Below are positions 50,706 through 59,904 of a DNA stretch of 64,000 nt, in pieces. Within the stretch, counting starts at the first letter, position 1, and the number at the start of each line of letters is the position of its first letter. Under the pieces are notes generated by a model, which was not told the origin of the DNA, made no database searches, and saw only the letters and a list, made by a program, of their open reading frames with translations. The DNA is from Hymenobacter daecheongensis DSM 21074 (GTDB lineage Bacteria; Bacteroidota; Bacteroidia; Cytophagales; Hymenobacteraceae), in contig NZ_FQYN01000008.1 of NCBI RefSeq assembly GCF_900141805.1, positions 62,001 to 126,000 of the forward strand, written 5' to 3'. Position numbers and translations under genes: made by a program.

Positions 50706-51488
50706 ATGAGCGAAGTCCTGAAAATTTTCAAAATCGGCGGTGCCATCATCGACGATGCCGCCCAGCTGGGTCGCTTCCTCACGGAGCTGGCGCGGGTTTC
50801 GGGGGCCAAAATCTTGGTGCACGGCGGCGGCAAAGGTGCCAGCCAGATGCTGCAAAATCTGGGTATTAAGCCGCAACTGGTGCAGGGCCGCCGCATCACC
50901 GACGCGGCCACGCTGGGCATTGTGACTATGTTTTACGCCGGCAAAACCAACAAGCAGATCGTAGCGCTGCTGCAGCAACTCGGCGTGAATGCGCTGGGCC
51001 TGAGCGGGGCCGACGGCAACGTAATCCGGGCCACGCGGCGGCCGGTGCAGGACATCGACTACGGCTTTGTGGGGGATGTGAGCGAGGCGGGCGTAAATGC
51101 CGCGCTGCTCGGCCAGTTTCTGCAAAGCGGCCTCACGCCCGTGTTTTGCGCCATCACCCACGACGGGCAGGGCCAACTGCTCAACACCAACGCCGACACC
51201 ATTGCCAGCGTGCTGGCCCGGGCCCTAGCGGCGGCCTACGCGGTGGAGCTGCATTTCTGCTTCGAAAAGGACGGCGTGCTGGCCGATGTGAACGATGAAA
51301 CCTCCGTCATTCCGCAGATTACGCCCGAGTTGTACCAGCGCCTGAAAGCCAGCGGGGCCATTGCCGCCGGCATGGTGCCCAAGCTCGATAACGCCTTTGC
51401 CGCCCTGGCCGCCGGGGTCGAAAAAGTGGTGATTGAAAACGCGCTGCGCCTCAACGAACCCGTGAAAACTGTGCTATGCCGGAGCTAA
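50706..51488 (+). CDS. argB: Acetylglutamate kinase
   Basis: 260 residues from ATG 50706 (MSEVLKIFKIGGAIIDDAAQ). It phosphorylates N-acylglutamate. The amino acid kinase fold has KIGGAII, VHGGGKGASQMLQNLG (acyl-substrate and phosphate loop), TNADTIASVLARALAA and a KDGVL segment that binds ATP. The upstream open frame from 50667 is not conserved. The stop overlaps the argE start by 13 bases, so the two are coupled. It is the first gene of the plus-strand arg unit. Confidence 0.94.
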   Translation: MSEVLKIFKIGGAIIDDAAQLGRFLTELARVSGAKILVHGGGKGASQMLQNLGIKPQLVQGRRITDAATLGIVTMFYAGKTNKQIVALLQQLGVNALGLSGADGNVIRATRRPVQDIDYGFVGDVSEAGVNAALLGQFLQSGLTPVFCAITHDGQGQLLNTNADTIASVLARALAAAYAVELHFCFEKDGVLADVNDETSVIPQITPELYQRLKASGAIAAGMVPKLDNAFAALAAGVEKVVIENALRLNEPVKTVLCRS

Positions 51489-52567
51489 TCGACAAGCTGA
51501 CCGCCGACGCTATTCAGCTGCTCACGGAGCTGATTCAGACGCCCTCGTTTTCGCGGGCCGAAGACCAGACGGCAGAGCTGATTTTCCGGTTTCTGACCTT
51601 CCACGGCGCCCAGCCCCGGCGCGATAAAAACAACGTGTGGGCGCAGAATCGGCACTTCGATGCCCGCAAGCCCACCATCCTGCTCAACTCCCACCACGAC
51701 ACCGTGCAGCCCGGCGCGACCTGGACGTATGACCCGTTCGGGGCGGTGGTGGAAGGCGACAAGCTCACCGGTCTGGGCAGCAACGATGCGGGGGCTTCGG
51801 CCGTGAGTCTGTTGGCCACGTTCCTGTACTTTCACGAGCGTACGGACCTGGCCTACAACCTGATCTGCGCCATCACGGCCGAGGAGGAAGTGTCGGGAGC
51901 CGATGGTATTCGTCGCCTGCTGCCGCTGCTGCCCGAAGTGGCGCTGGGCATCATGGGCGAGCCGACGCAGATGGACCTCGCCATTGCCGAAAAAGGCCTG
52001 GTGGTGCTCGACTGCGTAGCCCACGGCCGCACCGGCCACGCCGCCCGCGACGAGGGCGAAAACGCCCTCTACAAAGCCGTGGCTGACATTCAGTGGCTGC
52101 AGCAATACCAGTTTCCGGCCGTATCGGAGCTGCTGGGGCCGGTGAAGCTGACGGTGACGCAGATTCAGGCCGGTAACCAGCACAACGTGGTGCCGGACCG
52201 CTGCCAGTTTGTGGTGGATGTGCGCACCAATGAGCTGTATTCCAATGCTGAGGTGGTCCGGATTGTGCAGGCGCACGTACAGGCCGAGGTCACGCCGCGC
52301 TCCACCCACCTGAACTCGTCGCGCATCAGCCCCGAGCACCCGCTGGTACGCAGAGCCGTGGCGCTGGGGCACCGCCCCTTCGGCTCGGCCACGCTCTCCG
52401 ACCAGAGCATGATGCCGTTCGACACGGTCAAAATCGGGCCCGGCGACTCGGCCCGCTCCCACACTCCGGACGAGTACATTCTGCTCAGCGAGGTGCGGGC
52501 GGGCATTGACGGATACATTAACCTGCTGGAAGGGCTAAAGCTTGGAAACCAGAAGATTAGAGGCTAG
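51476..52567 (+). CDS. argE: M20 peptidase family acylornithine/acylcitrulline deacylase
   Basis: 363 residues. Zinc-dependent hydrolase that removes the N-acyl group, here probably from N-acylcitrulline because the carbamoyltransferase is the acylornithine type. ILLNSHHDTVQPG, GSNDAGASAVSLLATFL, TAEEEVSGADGIRRLL and MGEPTQMDLAIAEKG supply the metal ligands and catalytic Asp/Glu; RSHTPDEYI has the last His. It overlaps argB by 13 bases. The last seven residues (GNQKIRG) and the stop lie in sequence that resembles the outer flank of family B repeats, so the end of the gene may have been set by repeat B2. Confidence 0.92.
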   Translation: MPELIDKLTADAIQLLTELIQTPSFSRAEDQTAELIFRFLTFHGAQPRRDKNNVWAQNRHFDARKPTILLNSHHDTVQPGATWTYDPFGAVVEGDKLTGLGSNDAGASAVSLLATFLYFHERTDLAYNLICAITAEEEVSGADGIRRLLPLLPEVALGIMGEPTQMDLAIAEKGLVVLDCVAHGRTGHAARDEGENALYKAVADIQWLQQYQFPAVSELLGPVKLTVTQIQAGNQHNVVPDRCQFVVDVRTNELYSNAEVVRIVQAHVQAEVTPRSTHLNSSRISPEHPLVRRAVALGHRPFGSATLSDQSMMPFDTVKIGPGDSARSHTPDEYILLSEVRAGIDGYINLLEGLKLGNQKIRG

Positions 52568-52570
52568 AAG

Positions 52571-52717
52571 CTAGTTCCCCTCCTTTTTTCAAGGAGGGGT
52601 GCCCGAAGGGCGGGGTGGTTGCTAGAGCTAGAAAGTCGTTGAACATCGGCTAAAGCTAGTAGTCGTTCAACGATTGAACCACCCCCAACCCCTCCTTGAA
52701 AAAAGGAGGGGAGCTAG
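52571..52717. repeat. Long inverted repeat, family B, copy 2
   Basis: The left arm (CTAGTTCCCCTCC from 52571) has diverged inside (GGGGTGCCCGAAGGGCGG), while the right arm (AACCACCCCCAACCCC to GGGGAGCTAG at 52717) keeps the family sequence. It lies between argE and argH on the same strand, so transcription of argH must pass it. Confidence 0.87.
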
Positions 52718-52771
52718 ATTTCTAGTCCCGTGGCGCATTTGCCGTACATCGAAAAACCACACTCCGCACGT

Positions 52772-54073
52772 ATGAAAATCTGGGATAAGGGCATTGCCGT
52801 TGACCAAAAAATCGAGCAGTTCACCGTCGGTAAAGACCGGGAGCTGGACTTGTACCTGGCGCAGTTCGACGTGCAGGCTTCGAAAGCGCAGGCCAATATG
52901 CTGGCCGCGGCGGGCCTGATTTCCGGCCAGGAAAACCAGCAGCTGCAGCAGGGCCTCGCGGAGCTGGCCGCGCAGATCGAGGGCGGCACCTTCACCATCG
53001 AGTCGCAGTTTGAGGATGTGCATTCCAAAATCGAGGCCTACCTGACGGAGAAATTCGGCGACGCGGGTAAGAAAATCCACACCGCCCGCTCCCGCAACGA
53101 CCAGGTGTTGACGGCCATTCAGCTGTTTTTGAAAGATTACACCGAGCGGGCCGCCGCCAAAATGCTGGCTTTGGCCGAAGTGCTGCTGCAGAAAGCCGAA
53201 GCCCATAAAACTGACCTGATGCCGGGCTACACCCACTTTCAGGCGGCCATGCCGAGCTCCTTCGGCCTGTGGTTTTCGGCCTACGCCGAGCACCTGCTGC
53301 TGGACCTGGCCCTGTTCGACGCCGCCCACACCGTGGCCGACCAGAATCCGCTGGGCTCGGGCGCAGGCTTCGGCTCGTCCTTCCCCATTGACAGGCAGAT
53401 GACGACCCGGGAAATGGGGTTCGGCAGCCTGGCCGTGAGCAGCGTGGGGGCCCAGATGCTGCGCGGCAAAACCGAAAAAACCGTGGCCTTCGCCCTGGCC
53501 GGGGCCGCCGGTACGCTGGGCAAAATGGCCTACGACCTGGTGATGTACAACTCCCAGGATATGGCCTTCGTGGAGCTGCCCAAGGGGTTTACCACCGGCT
53601 CCAGCATTATGCCCCACAAGAAAAACCCCGACGTATTTGAGCTGATCCGGGCCCGCTGCAACACGCTCCAGGCGCTGCCCAACACGCTCATCTTGGCTAC
53701 CAGCAACCTGCCCAGCGGCTACCACCGCGACTTTCAGATTCTGAAGGAGATGCTCTTCGAGCCCCTGGCCCAGTTTCTCGACATTCTGGACATGCTGCTT
53801 TTCGCCCTGCCCCAGCTGCGCATCAAGCCCGATCTGCTCAACCAGGCCAAGTACGACGCGGTGTTTTCGGTGGAGAATATCAACCAGCTCATCCAGACCG
53901 GCACGCCGTTTCGCACGGCGTATGTGGTAGTCGGGAAGGCGGTGGAAAATGGCTCCTACGTGCCTCACCGCGAGTTTTACACCACGCATTTGGGCAGCGT
54001 GCACAACCTGGGGCTGGCGGAGATTGAAGCCAAGATTCAGCGGCTGCGCGCGGCGGGTGGCGTGGTAAAGTAA
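52772..54073 (+). CDS. argH: Argininosuccinate lyase
   Basis: 433 residues from ATG 52772 (MKIWDKGIAVDQKIEQFT). It splits argininosuccinate into arginine and fumarate, the last step. EDVHSKIEAYL, HTARSRNDQVLTAIQLF, PGYTHFQAAMPSSFGLW and the signature GSSIMPHKKNPDVFELIR with the mobile catalytic serine loop are present. The frame is open from a GTG at 52730, but family members start near MKIWDKG. Repeat B2 separates it from argE; repeat A2 follows 20 bases after its stop. Confidence 0.96.
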   Translation: MKIWDKGIAVDQKIEQFTVGKDRELDLYLAQFDVQASKAQANMLAAAGLISGQENQQLQQGLAELAAQIEGGTFTIESQFEDVHSKIEAYLTEKFGDAGKKIHTARSRNDQVLTAIQLFLKDYTERAAAKMLALAEVLLQKAEAHKTDLMPGYTHFQAAMPSSFGLWFSAYAEHLLLDLALFDAAHTVADQNPLGSGAGFGSSFPIDRQMTTREMGFGSLAVSSVGAQMLRGKTEKTVAFALAGAAGTLGKMAYDLVMYNSQDMAFVELPKGFTTGSSIMPHKKNPDVFELIRARCNTLQALPNTLILATSNLPSGYHRDFQILKEMLFEPLAQFLDILDMLLFALPQLRIKPDLLNQAKYDAVFSVENINQLIQTGTPFRTAYVVVGKAVENGSYVPHREFYTTHLGSVHNLGLAEIEAKIQRLRAAGGVVK

Positions 54074-54093
54074 ACGGCGGCAACGCGTTCCGT

Positions 54094-54251
54094 CTGTCAT
54101 CCTGAGCTTGCGAAGGACCTTCCTCTTCGCCACTGAAAAACGCCTTTCAATGCACAAAGCCCTTTACCAAGCGGATGGTAAAGGGCTTTGCTCATTTCAA
54201 AAGGCTTGTCACTTATTGGAGGAAGGTCCTTCGCTTTGCTCAGGATGACAG
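54094..54251. repeat. Long inverted repeat, family A, copy 2, with nested terminator
   Basis: The arms CTGTCATCCTGAGCTTGCG from 54094 and its match ending CTCAGGATGACAG at 54251 are the same as in copies 1 and 3. Here the loop is different: it contains a full hairpin (54156-54189). It lies between the convergent argH and puuD genes. The loop swap suggests recombination or insertion inside an older copy. Confidence 0.87.
54156..54189. terminator. Terminator hairpin nested in repeat A2
   Basis: AAAGCCCTTTACC (54156-54168) pairs perfectly with GGTAAAGGGCTTT (54177-54189). Position between convergent stop codons fits a terminator for argH, puuD or both. Confidence 0.7.
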
Positions 54252-54284
54252 ATGGAGGATGACAGACGGTTAGGTTCGCCCTCT

Positions 54285-55688
54285 CTACTTATTCTGCGCG
54301 CCCTGCTCAATCCAGCAGCGGATCAAGTCCCGCTCCTCCTGGGTCATGTTGGTTTTGTTGTTCTGGGGCATCGTTTTGGTCACCACCACGCGCTGCATGA
54401 TCTTGTCTTTGAGGCGAATGATGTCTTCGGGCGTGTCATACTTCACGCCGTTGGGCGCTACTTTGAACACGTCGTCGGTGGGGCTGGAAGAGTGGCACTG
54501 CACGCACCGGCTTTGCACGATGCCCTGCACCTGGGCGATGCTCACGGGCTGGCAGGCGGCCGCGCCGGCGGCTTCGTTTTTCGGAGCCGTTACGAAGGCG
54601 ACGGCCAGCAGAAACAGCGCCGAGGCGGGTAGCACCAGCGCGGTGGCCTGCTTCTTTTCGCGCAGGTTCATCCAGTGCTTCACCCCGGCCGTGCCCACCG
54701 AAATAGCCACCAGCACCAGCCACGGATAGGCGTGGCCGAAGGTGCTGGGAAAGTGGTTGCTGACCATCACGAACAGCACCGGCAAAGTAAAGTAGTTGTT
54801 GTGCAGGGAGCGGTTCAGGGCGTTTTTGGCCAGCTGCGGATTCAGCGGCTGGCCTTCGGTGGCGGCCTTCACCATGGCCTTCTGGGCCGGGATGATGACG
54901 AAAAACACGTTGGCCACCATGATGGTACCCAACATGGCCCCGAAATGAATGTAGGCCGCCCGCGCGCTGAACACGTGGCAGTAGAAGAACGCAAAAGCCG
55001 TCAGCAGCAAAGCGCCTACCACCATAAACCACCGCATTTTGGTCACGAGCGGGGTTTTGCACAGTCCGTCGTACACCAGCCAGGCGGCTACGAACGAGCC
55101 GATACCCAGGGCCACGCCGGCCAGCGGACTGAGGTCCAGAATCTGCGGGTCAATCAGCATGGAGCCCGCGTTGAAGTAGTACACCACGAACAGCAGGCTG
55201 AAGCCCGATAGCCAGGTGAAATAGGCCTCGTACTTGAACCAGTGCAGGTCGCGGGGAATCTGCTGGGGGGCCAACTTATACTTTTCGAGGTAATAGAAGC
55301 CGCCGCCGTGCACGGCCCAGAGGTTGCCGGCCAGCTCCTCGCGCACGTTGTGGGTGCGGTTCAGGGCATTTTCGAGAAACACGAAGTAGAACGAGGCCCC
55401 GATCCAGGCGATGCCGAAGGTGATGTGCATCAGGCGCACCACAATGTTCATCCACTCCAGCAGATGGCCTTCCCAGGGCGTGCCGCGCACCAGCACGTAC
55501 GTCAGGCCCAGCAGGTAGGCCACGGCCAGCAAGATCAGGGCGTAGGAAAAGCCTTGCAGGGTGAGGCCGTTTTCGCCTACTTTGCCGCCCCCTTCGCGGG
55601 TTTTGGCCACGTGCTGCAGGGCATAGATAATGCCGAGCAGGAACAGGAATACCAGAAAAGCGGCACCAATGGTAAGCAGTCGAATCAT
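54285..55688 (-). CDS. puuD: Membrane urate hydroxylase with C-terminal cytochrome c
   Basis: About 467 residues from ATG 55688 (MIRLLTIGAAFLVFLFLL). It oxidises urate to 5-hydroxyisourate and passes electrons to the respiratory chain. An N-terminal transmembrane domain (to about residue 370) has repeated hydrophobic segments with conserved His and Trp (LMHITFGIAWIGASFYFVF, HWFKYEAYFTWLSGFSLLF). The C-terminal cytochrome c domain has RCVQCHSSSP (heme CxxCH) and a Met ligand near KTMPQNNKTNM. This is the PuuD arrangement (DUF989 plus cytochrome c). It is divergent from allB and the rest of the urate cluster, which supplies every later step to ureidoglycolate. Confidence 0.9.
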   Translation of the reverse strand: MIRLLTIGAAFLVFLFLLGIIYALQHVAKTREGGGKVGENGLTLQGFSYALILLAVAYLLGLTYVLVRGTPWEGHLLEWMNIVVRLMHITFGIAWIGASFYFVFLENALNRTHNVREELAGNLWAVHGGGFYYLEKYKLAPQQIPRDLHWFKYEAYFTWLSGFSLLFVVYYFNAGSMLIDPQILDLSPLAGVALGIGSFVAAWLVYDGLCKTPLVTKMRWFMVVGALLLTAFAFFYCHVFSARAAYIHFGAMLGTIMVANVFFVIIPAQKAMVKAATEGQPLNPQLAKNALNRSLHNNYFTLPVLFVMVSNHFPSTFGHAYPWLVLVAISVGTAGVKHWMNLREKKQATALVLPASALFLLAVAFVTAPKNEAAGAAACQPVSIAQVQGIVQSRCVQCHSSSPTDDVFKVAPNGVKYDTPEDIIRLKDKIMQRVVVTKTMPQNNKTNMTQEERDLIRCWIEQGAQNK

Positions 55689-55907
55689 GCGGAACGCGGG
55701 CAAAAGAGCGGCGCTAACCAGCGCGGACTCCGGGTTGGAAGAAAGTGGGTTTGCCGCAATTTATCCACCTTACCGCCGGAAGGTCGCCGGGCGCATCGGC
55801 GCGGGGCGGCTTTCCACTTTGCCCGGTCAGCCCGCGGCAACGAGCTTCCGTTGAGGAAAAAATCCGGGCGGCAACCACCCGAATCAGCCCCCAATTTACA
55901 GAGAAAA

Positions 55908-57242
55908 ATGACAGACTTCGCCCTAAAAAGTCAGCGCGTTGTGACGCCCGACGGCACCCGCCCCGCCCTCGTGCTCATCGAAAACGGCCAAATCACCGAC
56001 CTGCGCCCCATCGACGCGGCCGTGGAGTGCCCGGTTACCGACCTGGGAAATAAGGCCTTGCTGCCCGGCGTCATCGACCCGCACGTGCACATCAACGAGC
56101 CCGGCCGCACCAACTGGGAAGGCTTCGACACGGCCACCCGCGCCGCGCTGGCCGGCGGCCTCACCACCCTCGTGGACATGCCCCTGAACTCGGCCCCCGT
56201 GACAACTTCGGTGGCGAATTTTGAGCAGAAGCTGGCGGCCACCAAAGGCCAGCTGCACACCAACGTGGGCTTCTGGGGCGGCATCGTGCCCGGCAACGCG
56301 GCCGAAGTGGAGGGCCTGATTGGGCGCGGCGTGCTGGGCTTCAAAGCCTTTCTGACCCACTCCGGCATCGACGATTTTCCCAACGCCACGGAGGCCGACC
56401 TGCGGCAAATAATGCCCATTCTGGCCCGCCACGGCCTGCCGCTGCTGGTGCATTGCGAACTGACCACCGACGACGCCGAGTGGAAGCAGCGCGACCACCG
56501 CTCTTACCAAAACTATTTGGCCTCGCGCCCCAAACGCTGGGAAGACGACGCGGTGGCGCTGATGATCCGGCTCTGCGCCGAAACCAAGTGCCGCACCCAT
56601 ATCGTGCACCTTTCCTCCGCCGACTCGCTGGCCCAGATTGCCGCCGCCAAGGCCCAAGGCCTGCCGCTGACGGTGGAAACCGGCCAGCACTATCTGTTCT
56701 TCAATGCTGAGGATATTCGAGATGGCCAGACGCAGTTCAAGTGCGCCCCGCCCATCCGTGAGAAGACCAACAACGACCAGCTCTGGGCGGCGCTGCAATC
56801 CGGCCTCATCGACTTCGTGGCCACCGACCACTCCCCCGCCCCGCCCGCGCTCAAGCAGATTGAAAGCGGCGACTTCACCACCGCCTGGGGCGGCATTGCC
56901 TCGCTGCAGCTGGCCCTGCCCGTGCTCTGGACGGCCGCCGAAAAGCGCGGCGCTACGCTGAATGATTTGGCCAGATGGCTGAGCGAAAACCCGGCGAAGC
57001 TGGCCGGCCAAAGCCACCGCAAAGGCCGCATTGCCAAGGGCTACGATGCCGATTTGCTGGTGCTGGATCCGGAAAACAGTTTTCGCGTCACGGAAAGCCT
57101 GCTGCACCACAAACACAAAGTGTCGCCTTATCTTGGGCTCGAATTGCGGGGCGTGGTGGAGCAGACCTTCCTCGGCGGCCAGCTGGTGTATCAGCGCCCG
57201 GAATTCGTCCAACTCAATCAAGGCCAACTTTTAACCCGCTAA
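55908..57242 (+). CDS. allB: Allantoinase
   Basis: 444 residues from ATG 55908 (MTDFALKSQRVVTPDGTRPA). It opens allantoin to allantoate. The metal-dependent amidohydrolase signature PGVIDPHVHINEPGRTNWEG, GFKAFLTHSG (carboxylated Lys), LLVHCE, THIVHLSSADS and ATDHSPAPP are all present. The frame is open 222 codons further upstream through sequence antisense to puuD; that part is rejected. It is the first gene of the plus-strand urate unit and is followed after 4 bases by allC. Confidence 0.93.
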   Translation: MTDFALKSQRVVTPDGTRPALVLIENGQITDLRPIDAAVECPVTDLGNKALLPGVIDPHVHINEPGRTNWEGFDTATRAALAGGLTTLVDMPLNSAPVTTSVANFEQKLAATKGQLHTNVGFWGGIVPGNAAEVEGLIGRGVLGFKAFLTHSGIDDFPNATEADLRQIMPILARHGLPLLVHCELTTDDAEWKQRDHRSYQNYLASRPKRWEDDAVALMIRLCAETKCRTHIVHLSSADSLAQIAAAKAQGLPLTVETGQHYLFFNAEDIRDGQTQFKCAPPIREKTNNDQLWAALQSGLIDFVATDHSPAPPALKQIESGDFTTAWGGIASLQLALPVLWTAAEKRGATLNDLARWLSENPAKLAGQSHRKGRIAKGYDADLLVLDPENSFRVTESLLHHKHKVSPYLGLELRGVVEQTFLGGQLVYQRPEFVQLNQGQLLTR

Positions 57243-57246
57243 CTGG

Positions 57247-58509
57247 GTGGAAAACTACATTGCCCGCGCCGAAAAAACTCTGGCCCGCATTCACGAATTA
57301 GCCGCCATCAGCGAAGATGCCGACGGTATCACGCGCACCTTCGGCACGCCGGCTTTTCTGCGCGGCAGCGCCTTGGTGCGCGGCTGGTTCGAGCAGGCCG
57401 GCCTCAGCACCCGCCTCGACAGCATCGGCAACGTGCGCGGCCGACTGGTGAGCCCCAATCCGGCGGCCAAAACCTTCGTCATTGCCTCCCACATCGATAC
57501 GGTGGTGAATGCCGGCCGCTTCGACGGGCCGCTGGGCGTGCTGCTGGGGCTGGACCTGCTGGAAAACCTGCGCGAAGACCAGGCCGTGCTGCCGTTTCAC
57601 GTCGAGCTGATTGCGTTCAGCGACGAGGAAGGCGTGCGGTTTCATACCACGTACCTGGGCAGCAAAGTCGTGGCCGGCTCCTTCGACCCCGACCTGCTGC
57701 CCAAAACCGATGCCGCCGGTATTTCCCTCGCTGAGGCCATAAAGACGATGGGCGGCAACCCCGCCACGCTGGCCGACGATGCTATTCCCGCCGACCAGTG
57801 GCTGGGCTACTTTGAGGCCCACATTGAGCAGGGGCCGGTGCTGTGGGAGCAGAATATTCCGGTGGCCCTGGTCACGGCCATTGCCGGGCAGCGCCGGGTC
57901 GAACTGACGTTCAAAGGCATGGCCGGCCACGCCGGCACCGTGCCGATGGACATGCGCCAGGATGCGCTGGCCGGGGCCGCCGAACTGGTGCTGGCCGTGG
58001 AAAAATTCGGCCTGACGCACAAGGCCGGGCTCGTGGCCACTGTGGGCAAGCTCGACGTGCGCCACGCGGCCAGCAACGTCATTGCCGGCGAAGTAACCTG
58101 CAGCCTCGACCTGCGCAGCGCCGACGCCACCCGCCTCGACGCAGCCTACGAAGCCCTCTACGCCCAGGCCGATGCCATTGCCACCCGCCGCCAGCTCAGC
58201 CTGCACTGGCACCTGGTGCAGCACACCGCGCCCGTGCTCTGCGACGCGGGCCTGAACGCGCTGCTCACTACCGCCATTGCCGACTGCGGCTACCCGGTGG
58301 TGCCGCTGGTGAGCGGCGCGGGCCACGATGCGGTGCCCGTTTCGACGGTGGCACCGGCCACTATGCTGTTTGTGCGCTGCTTTAAAGGCATCAGTCACAA
58401 CCCCTTGGAAAACGCGGAGCTGCCCGACATTGCCGCCGCGCTGCAGGTGTCCGAGTGCTTTCTGAGCCTTCTTTTCAACCAGTACCAATCTTCTCTCTCC
58501 CGCCCGTAG
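57247..58509 (+). CDS. allC: Allantoate amidohydrolase
   Basis: 420 residues with a GTG start at 57247, 4 bases after the allB stop. It is an M20 hydrolase that converts allantoate to ureidoglycine with release of CO2 and ammonia. IASHIDTVVNAGRFDGPLG and FSDEEGVRFHTTYLGSK (metal ligands), EAHIEQGPVL and GMAGHAGTVPMDMRQDAL match the Zn-dependent hydrolase family (AllC/HyuC/AtzF side). HDAVPVSTVAPATM with the C-terminal His is also present. The neighbour, ureidoglycine aminohydrolase, uses its product. Confidence 0.92.
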   Translation: MENYIARAEKTLARIHELAAISEDADGITRTFGTPAFLRGSALVRGWFEQAGLSTRLDSIGNVRGRLVSPNPAAKTFVIASHIDTVVNAGRFDGPLGVLLGLDLLENLREDQAVLPFHVELIAFSDEEGVRFHTTYLGSKVVAGSFDPDLLPKTDAAGISLAEAIKTMGGNPATLADDAIPADQWLGYFEAHIEQGPVLWEQNIPVALVTAIAGQRRVELTFKGMAGHAGTVPMDMRQDALAGAAELVLAVEKFGLTHKAGLVATVGKLDVRHAASNVIAGEVTCSLDLRSADATRLDAAYEALYAQADAIATRRQLSLHWHLVQHTAPVLCDAGLNALLTTAIADCGYPVVPLVSGAGHDAVPVSTVAPATMLFVRCFKGISHNPLENAELPDIAAALQVSECFLSLLFNQYQSSLSRP

Positions 58510-58513
58510 CTTC

Positions 58514-59263
58514 ATGGAAATATCTGCCCTTACCCGCTCTGTCGTCAAGCGCAACCACGCCATCATTGCCCCCGATGGCTATATCAACAGCAACGTGCCG
58601 GGCTGGACCAACTGCACGGTCAACGTCATTATCAACGAGCAGATGGGTGCGCGCCTGTGCCAGACGCTCGTGACGCTGCGGGCCGGCGGCCGGCTGGAAG
58701 GCCGCACCCAGGCCTCCCAGATCTTTTTTTACGTAGTGGAAGGCGAGTGCGAAGTCACCATCGGCGGAGTGCAGCAGAAACTGCTCACCCAGGGTCAGTT
58801 CGTGTACGTGCCCATCGAGCAGGAATATCAGTTCCGCAACCATTTCGAGGGCACCCGCATCCTGACCTTCCACAAGGTGTATGAGCCGCTGGCCGGCCAG
58901 GCGGTGCCCAACGTCATTTTCGGGGAGCGGGACCTTGCCAAAGCGCCCGTGTACATGAACGACGAGGCCCTGCGCATTCAGGAGCTGCTGCCCAATGAGT
59001 TGGGCTTCGATATGGCCGTCAACATCTTCACCTACAGCACCGGCGGCCACCTGCCGATGGTCGAGACCCACATCATGGAGCACGGCCTGATGTATCTGCA
59101 GGGCCAGGCCATCTACATGCTCGATAACGAGTGGTACCCCGTCAAGCAGGGCGACTCCATCTGGATGGCGCCCTACTGCCAGCAGTGGGCCACCGCCATG
59201 GGCCAGGAAAACTCGGTGTACATCTACTACAAAAACGTCAACCGCTTCCCGACGGCGATTTAA
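58514..59263 (+). CDS. allE: (S)-ureidoglycine aminohydrolase
   Basis: 249 residues, a two-cupin protein that releases ammonia from ureidoglycine to give (S)-ureidoglycolate. In the C-terminal cupin VETHIMEHG gives the Glu, His, His ligands with the same spacing as the plant enzyme, and the Gln ligand 34 residues later is in YCQQW, so the manganese site is complete. SQIFFYVVEGECEVTIGG is the N-terminal cupin. It is 4 bases after the allC stop. Repeat A3 separates it from uraD. Confidence 0.93.
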   Translation: MEISALTRSVVKRNHAIIAPDGYINSNVPGWTNCTVNVIINEQMGARLCQTLVTLRAGGRLEGRTQASQIFFYVVEGECEVTIGGVQQKLLTQGQFVYVPIEQEYQFRNHFEGTRILTFHKVYEPLAGQAVPNVIFGERDLAKAPVYMNDEALRIQELLPNELGFDMAVNIFTYSTGGHLPMVETHIMEHGLMYLQGQAIYMLDNEWYPVKQGDSIWMAPYCQQWATAMGQENSVYIYYKNVNRFPTAI

Positions 59264-59267
59264 TCAC

Positions 59268-59370
59268 CTGTCATCCTGAGCTTGCGAAGGACCTTATGCC
59301 GGTTGAACGGATCGTTGGGACGAGTATGGTTCTCATCCCATAAGGTCCTTCGCTTTGCTCAGGATGACAG
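59268..59370. repeat. Long inverted repeat, family A, copy 3
   Basis: Arms CTGTCATCCTGAGCTTGCG and CTCAGGATGACAG with inner AAGGACCTTAT/ATAAGGTCCTT as in copy 1, and a loop that resembles the copy 1 loop (CATCCCATAAGG shared). It is placed between two co-directional urate genes, 4 bases after the allE stop and 18 bases before the uraD start. Confidence 0.9.
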
Positions 59371-59388
59371 GCGTTTTTTTGATTCCCC

Positions 59389-59904
59389 ATGACCCTCGAC
59401 GAACTCAACCACCTCCCGCCCGCCGCCCGCGCCGAGGAGCTGCGCAAATGCTGCGGCGCCAGCGCCTGGGTGGCCGGCCTGAACGAAGTCTTTCCCGTCA
59501 CGGACGTGGAAACGCTGCTGGATCAGGCCGACACCATCTGGAACCAGCTCTCGGAAGCTGATTGGAAGGAAGCCTTCACCCACCACCCCAAAATCGGGGG
59601 CAACGTGGCGGCGCTGCGCGAGAAGTTCGCCAGCACCAGTGCCTGGGCCGAGGGCGAGCAAGCCGGCGTGCGCGACACGTCGGAAGCCGTGCTCCAGGCC
59701 CTTTCCGACGGCAACGAGACCTACGAGCGGAAATTCGGCAACATTTTCATCGTGTTTGCCACCGGCAAAACCGCCGAGCAGATGCTGGCCTTGCTCGAAG
59801 CCCGCCTCCATAATACCCCCGAGGACGAAATCAAGCTGGCCGCCGCCGAGCAAAGTAAAATCACCCGCATCCGCCTGGAAAAGCTGCTGTCCCCCACCGC
59901 ATGA
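59389..59904 (+). CDS. uraD: 2-oxo-4-hydroxy-4-carboxy-5-ureidoimidazoline decarboxylase
   Basis: 171 residues. It decarboxylates OHCU to S-allantoin. NHLPPAARAEELRKCCGASAW, FTHHPKIGG (catalytic His) and SEAVLQALSDGNETYERKFG (C-terminal helix) are typical. The start at 59389 matches the family. It overlaps the next gene (uraH) by four bases (ATGA), which provides the substrate for it. The uricase partner is PuuD, divergent at 55688. Confidence 0.94.
   Translation: MTLDELNHLPPAARAEELRKCCGASAWVAGLNEVFPVTDVETLLDQADTIWNQLSEADWKEAFTHHPKIGGNVAALREKFASTSAWAEGEQAGVRDTSEAVLQALSDGNETYERKFGNIFIVFATGKTAEQMLALLEARLHNTPEDEIKLAAAEQSKITRIRLEKLLSPTA

Noticed and set aside
51476-51488. argB/argE overlap as a possible frameshift or fusion
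   Set aside because: Both proteins have complete conserved ends; a 13-base overlap is ordinary translational coupling.
55242-55907. N-terminal extension of allantoinase by 222 codons
   Set aside because: The extension is antisense to puuD and has no family counterpart; the allantoinase starts normally at 55908.
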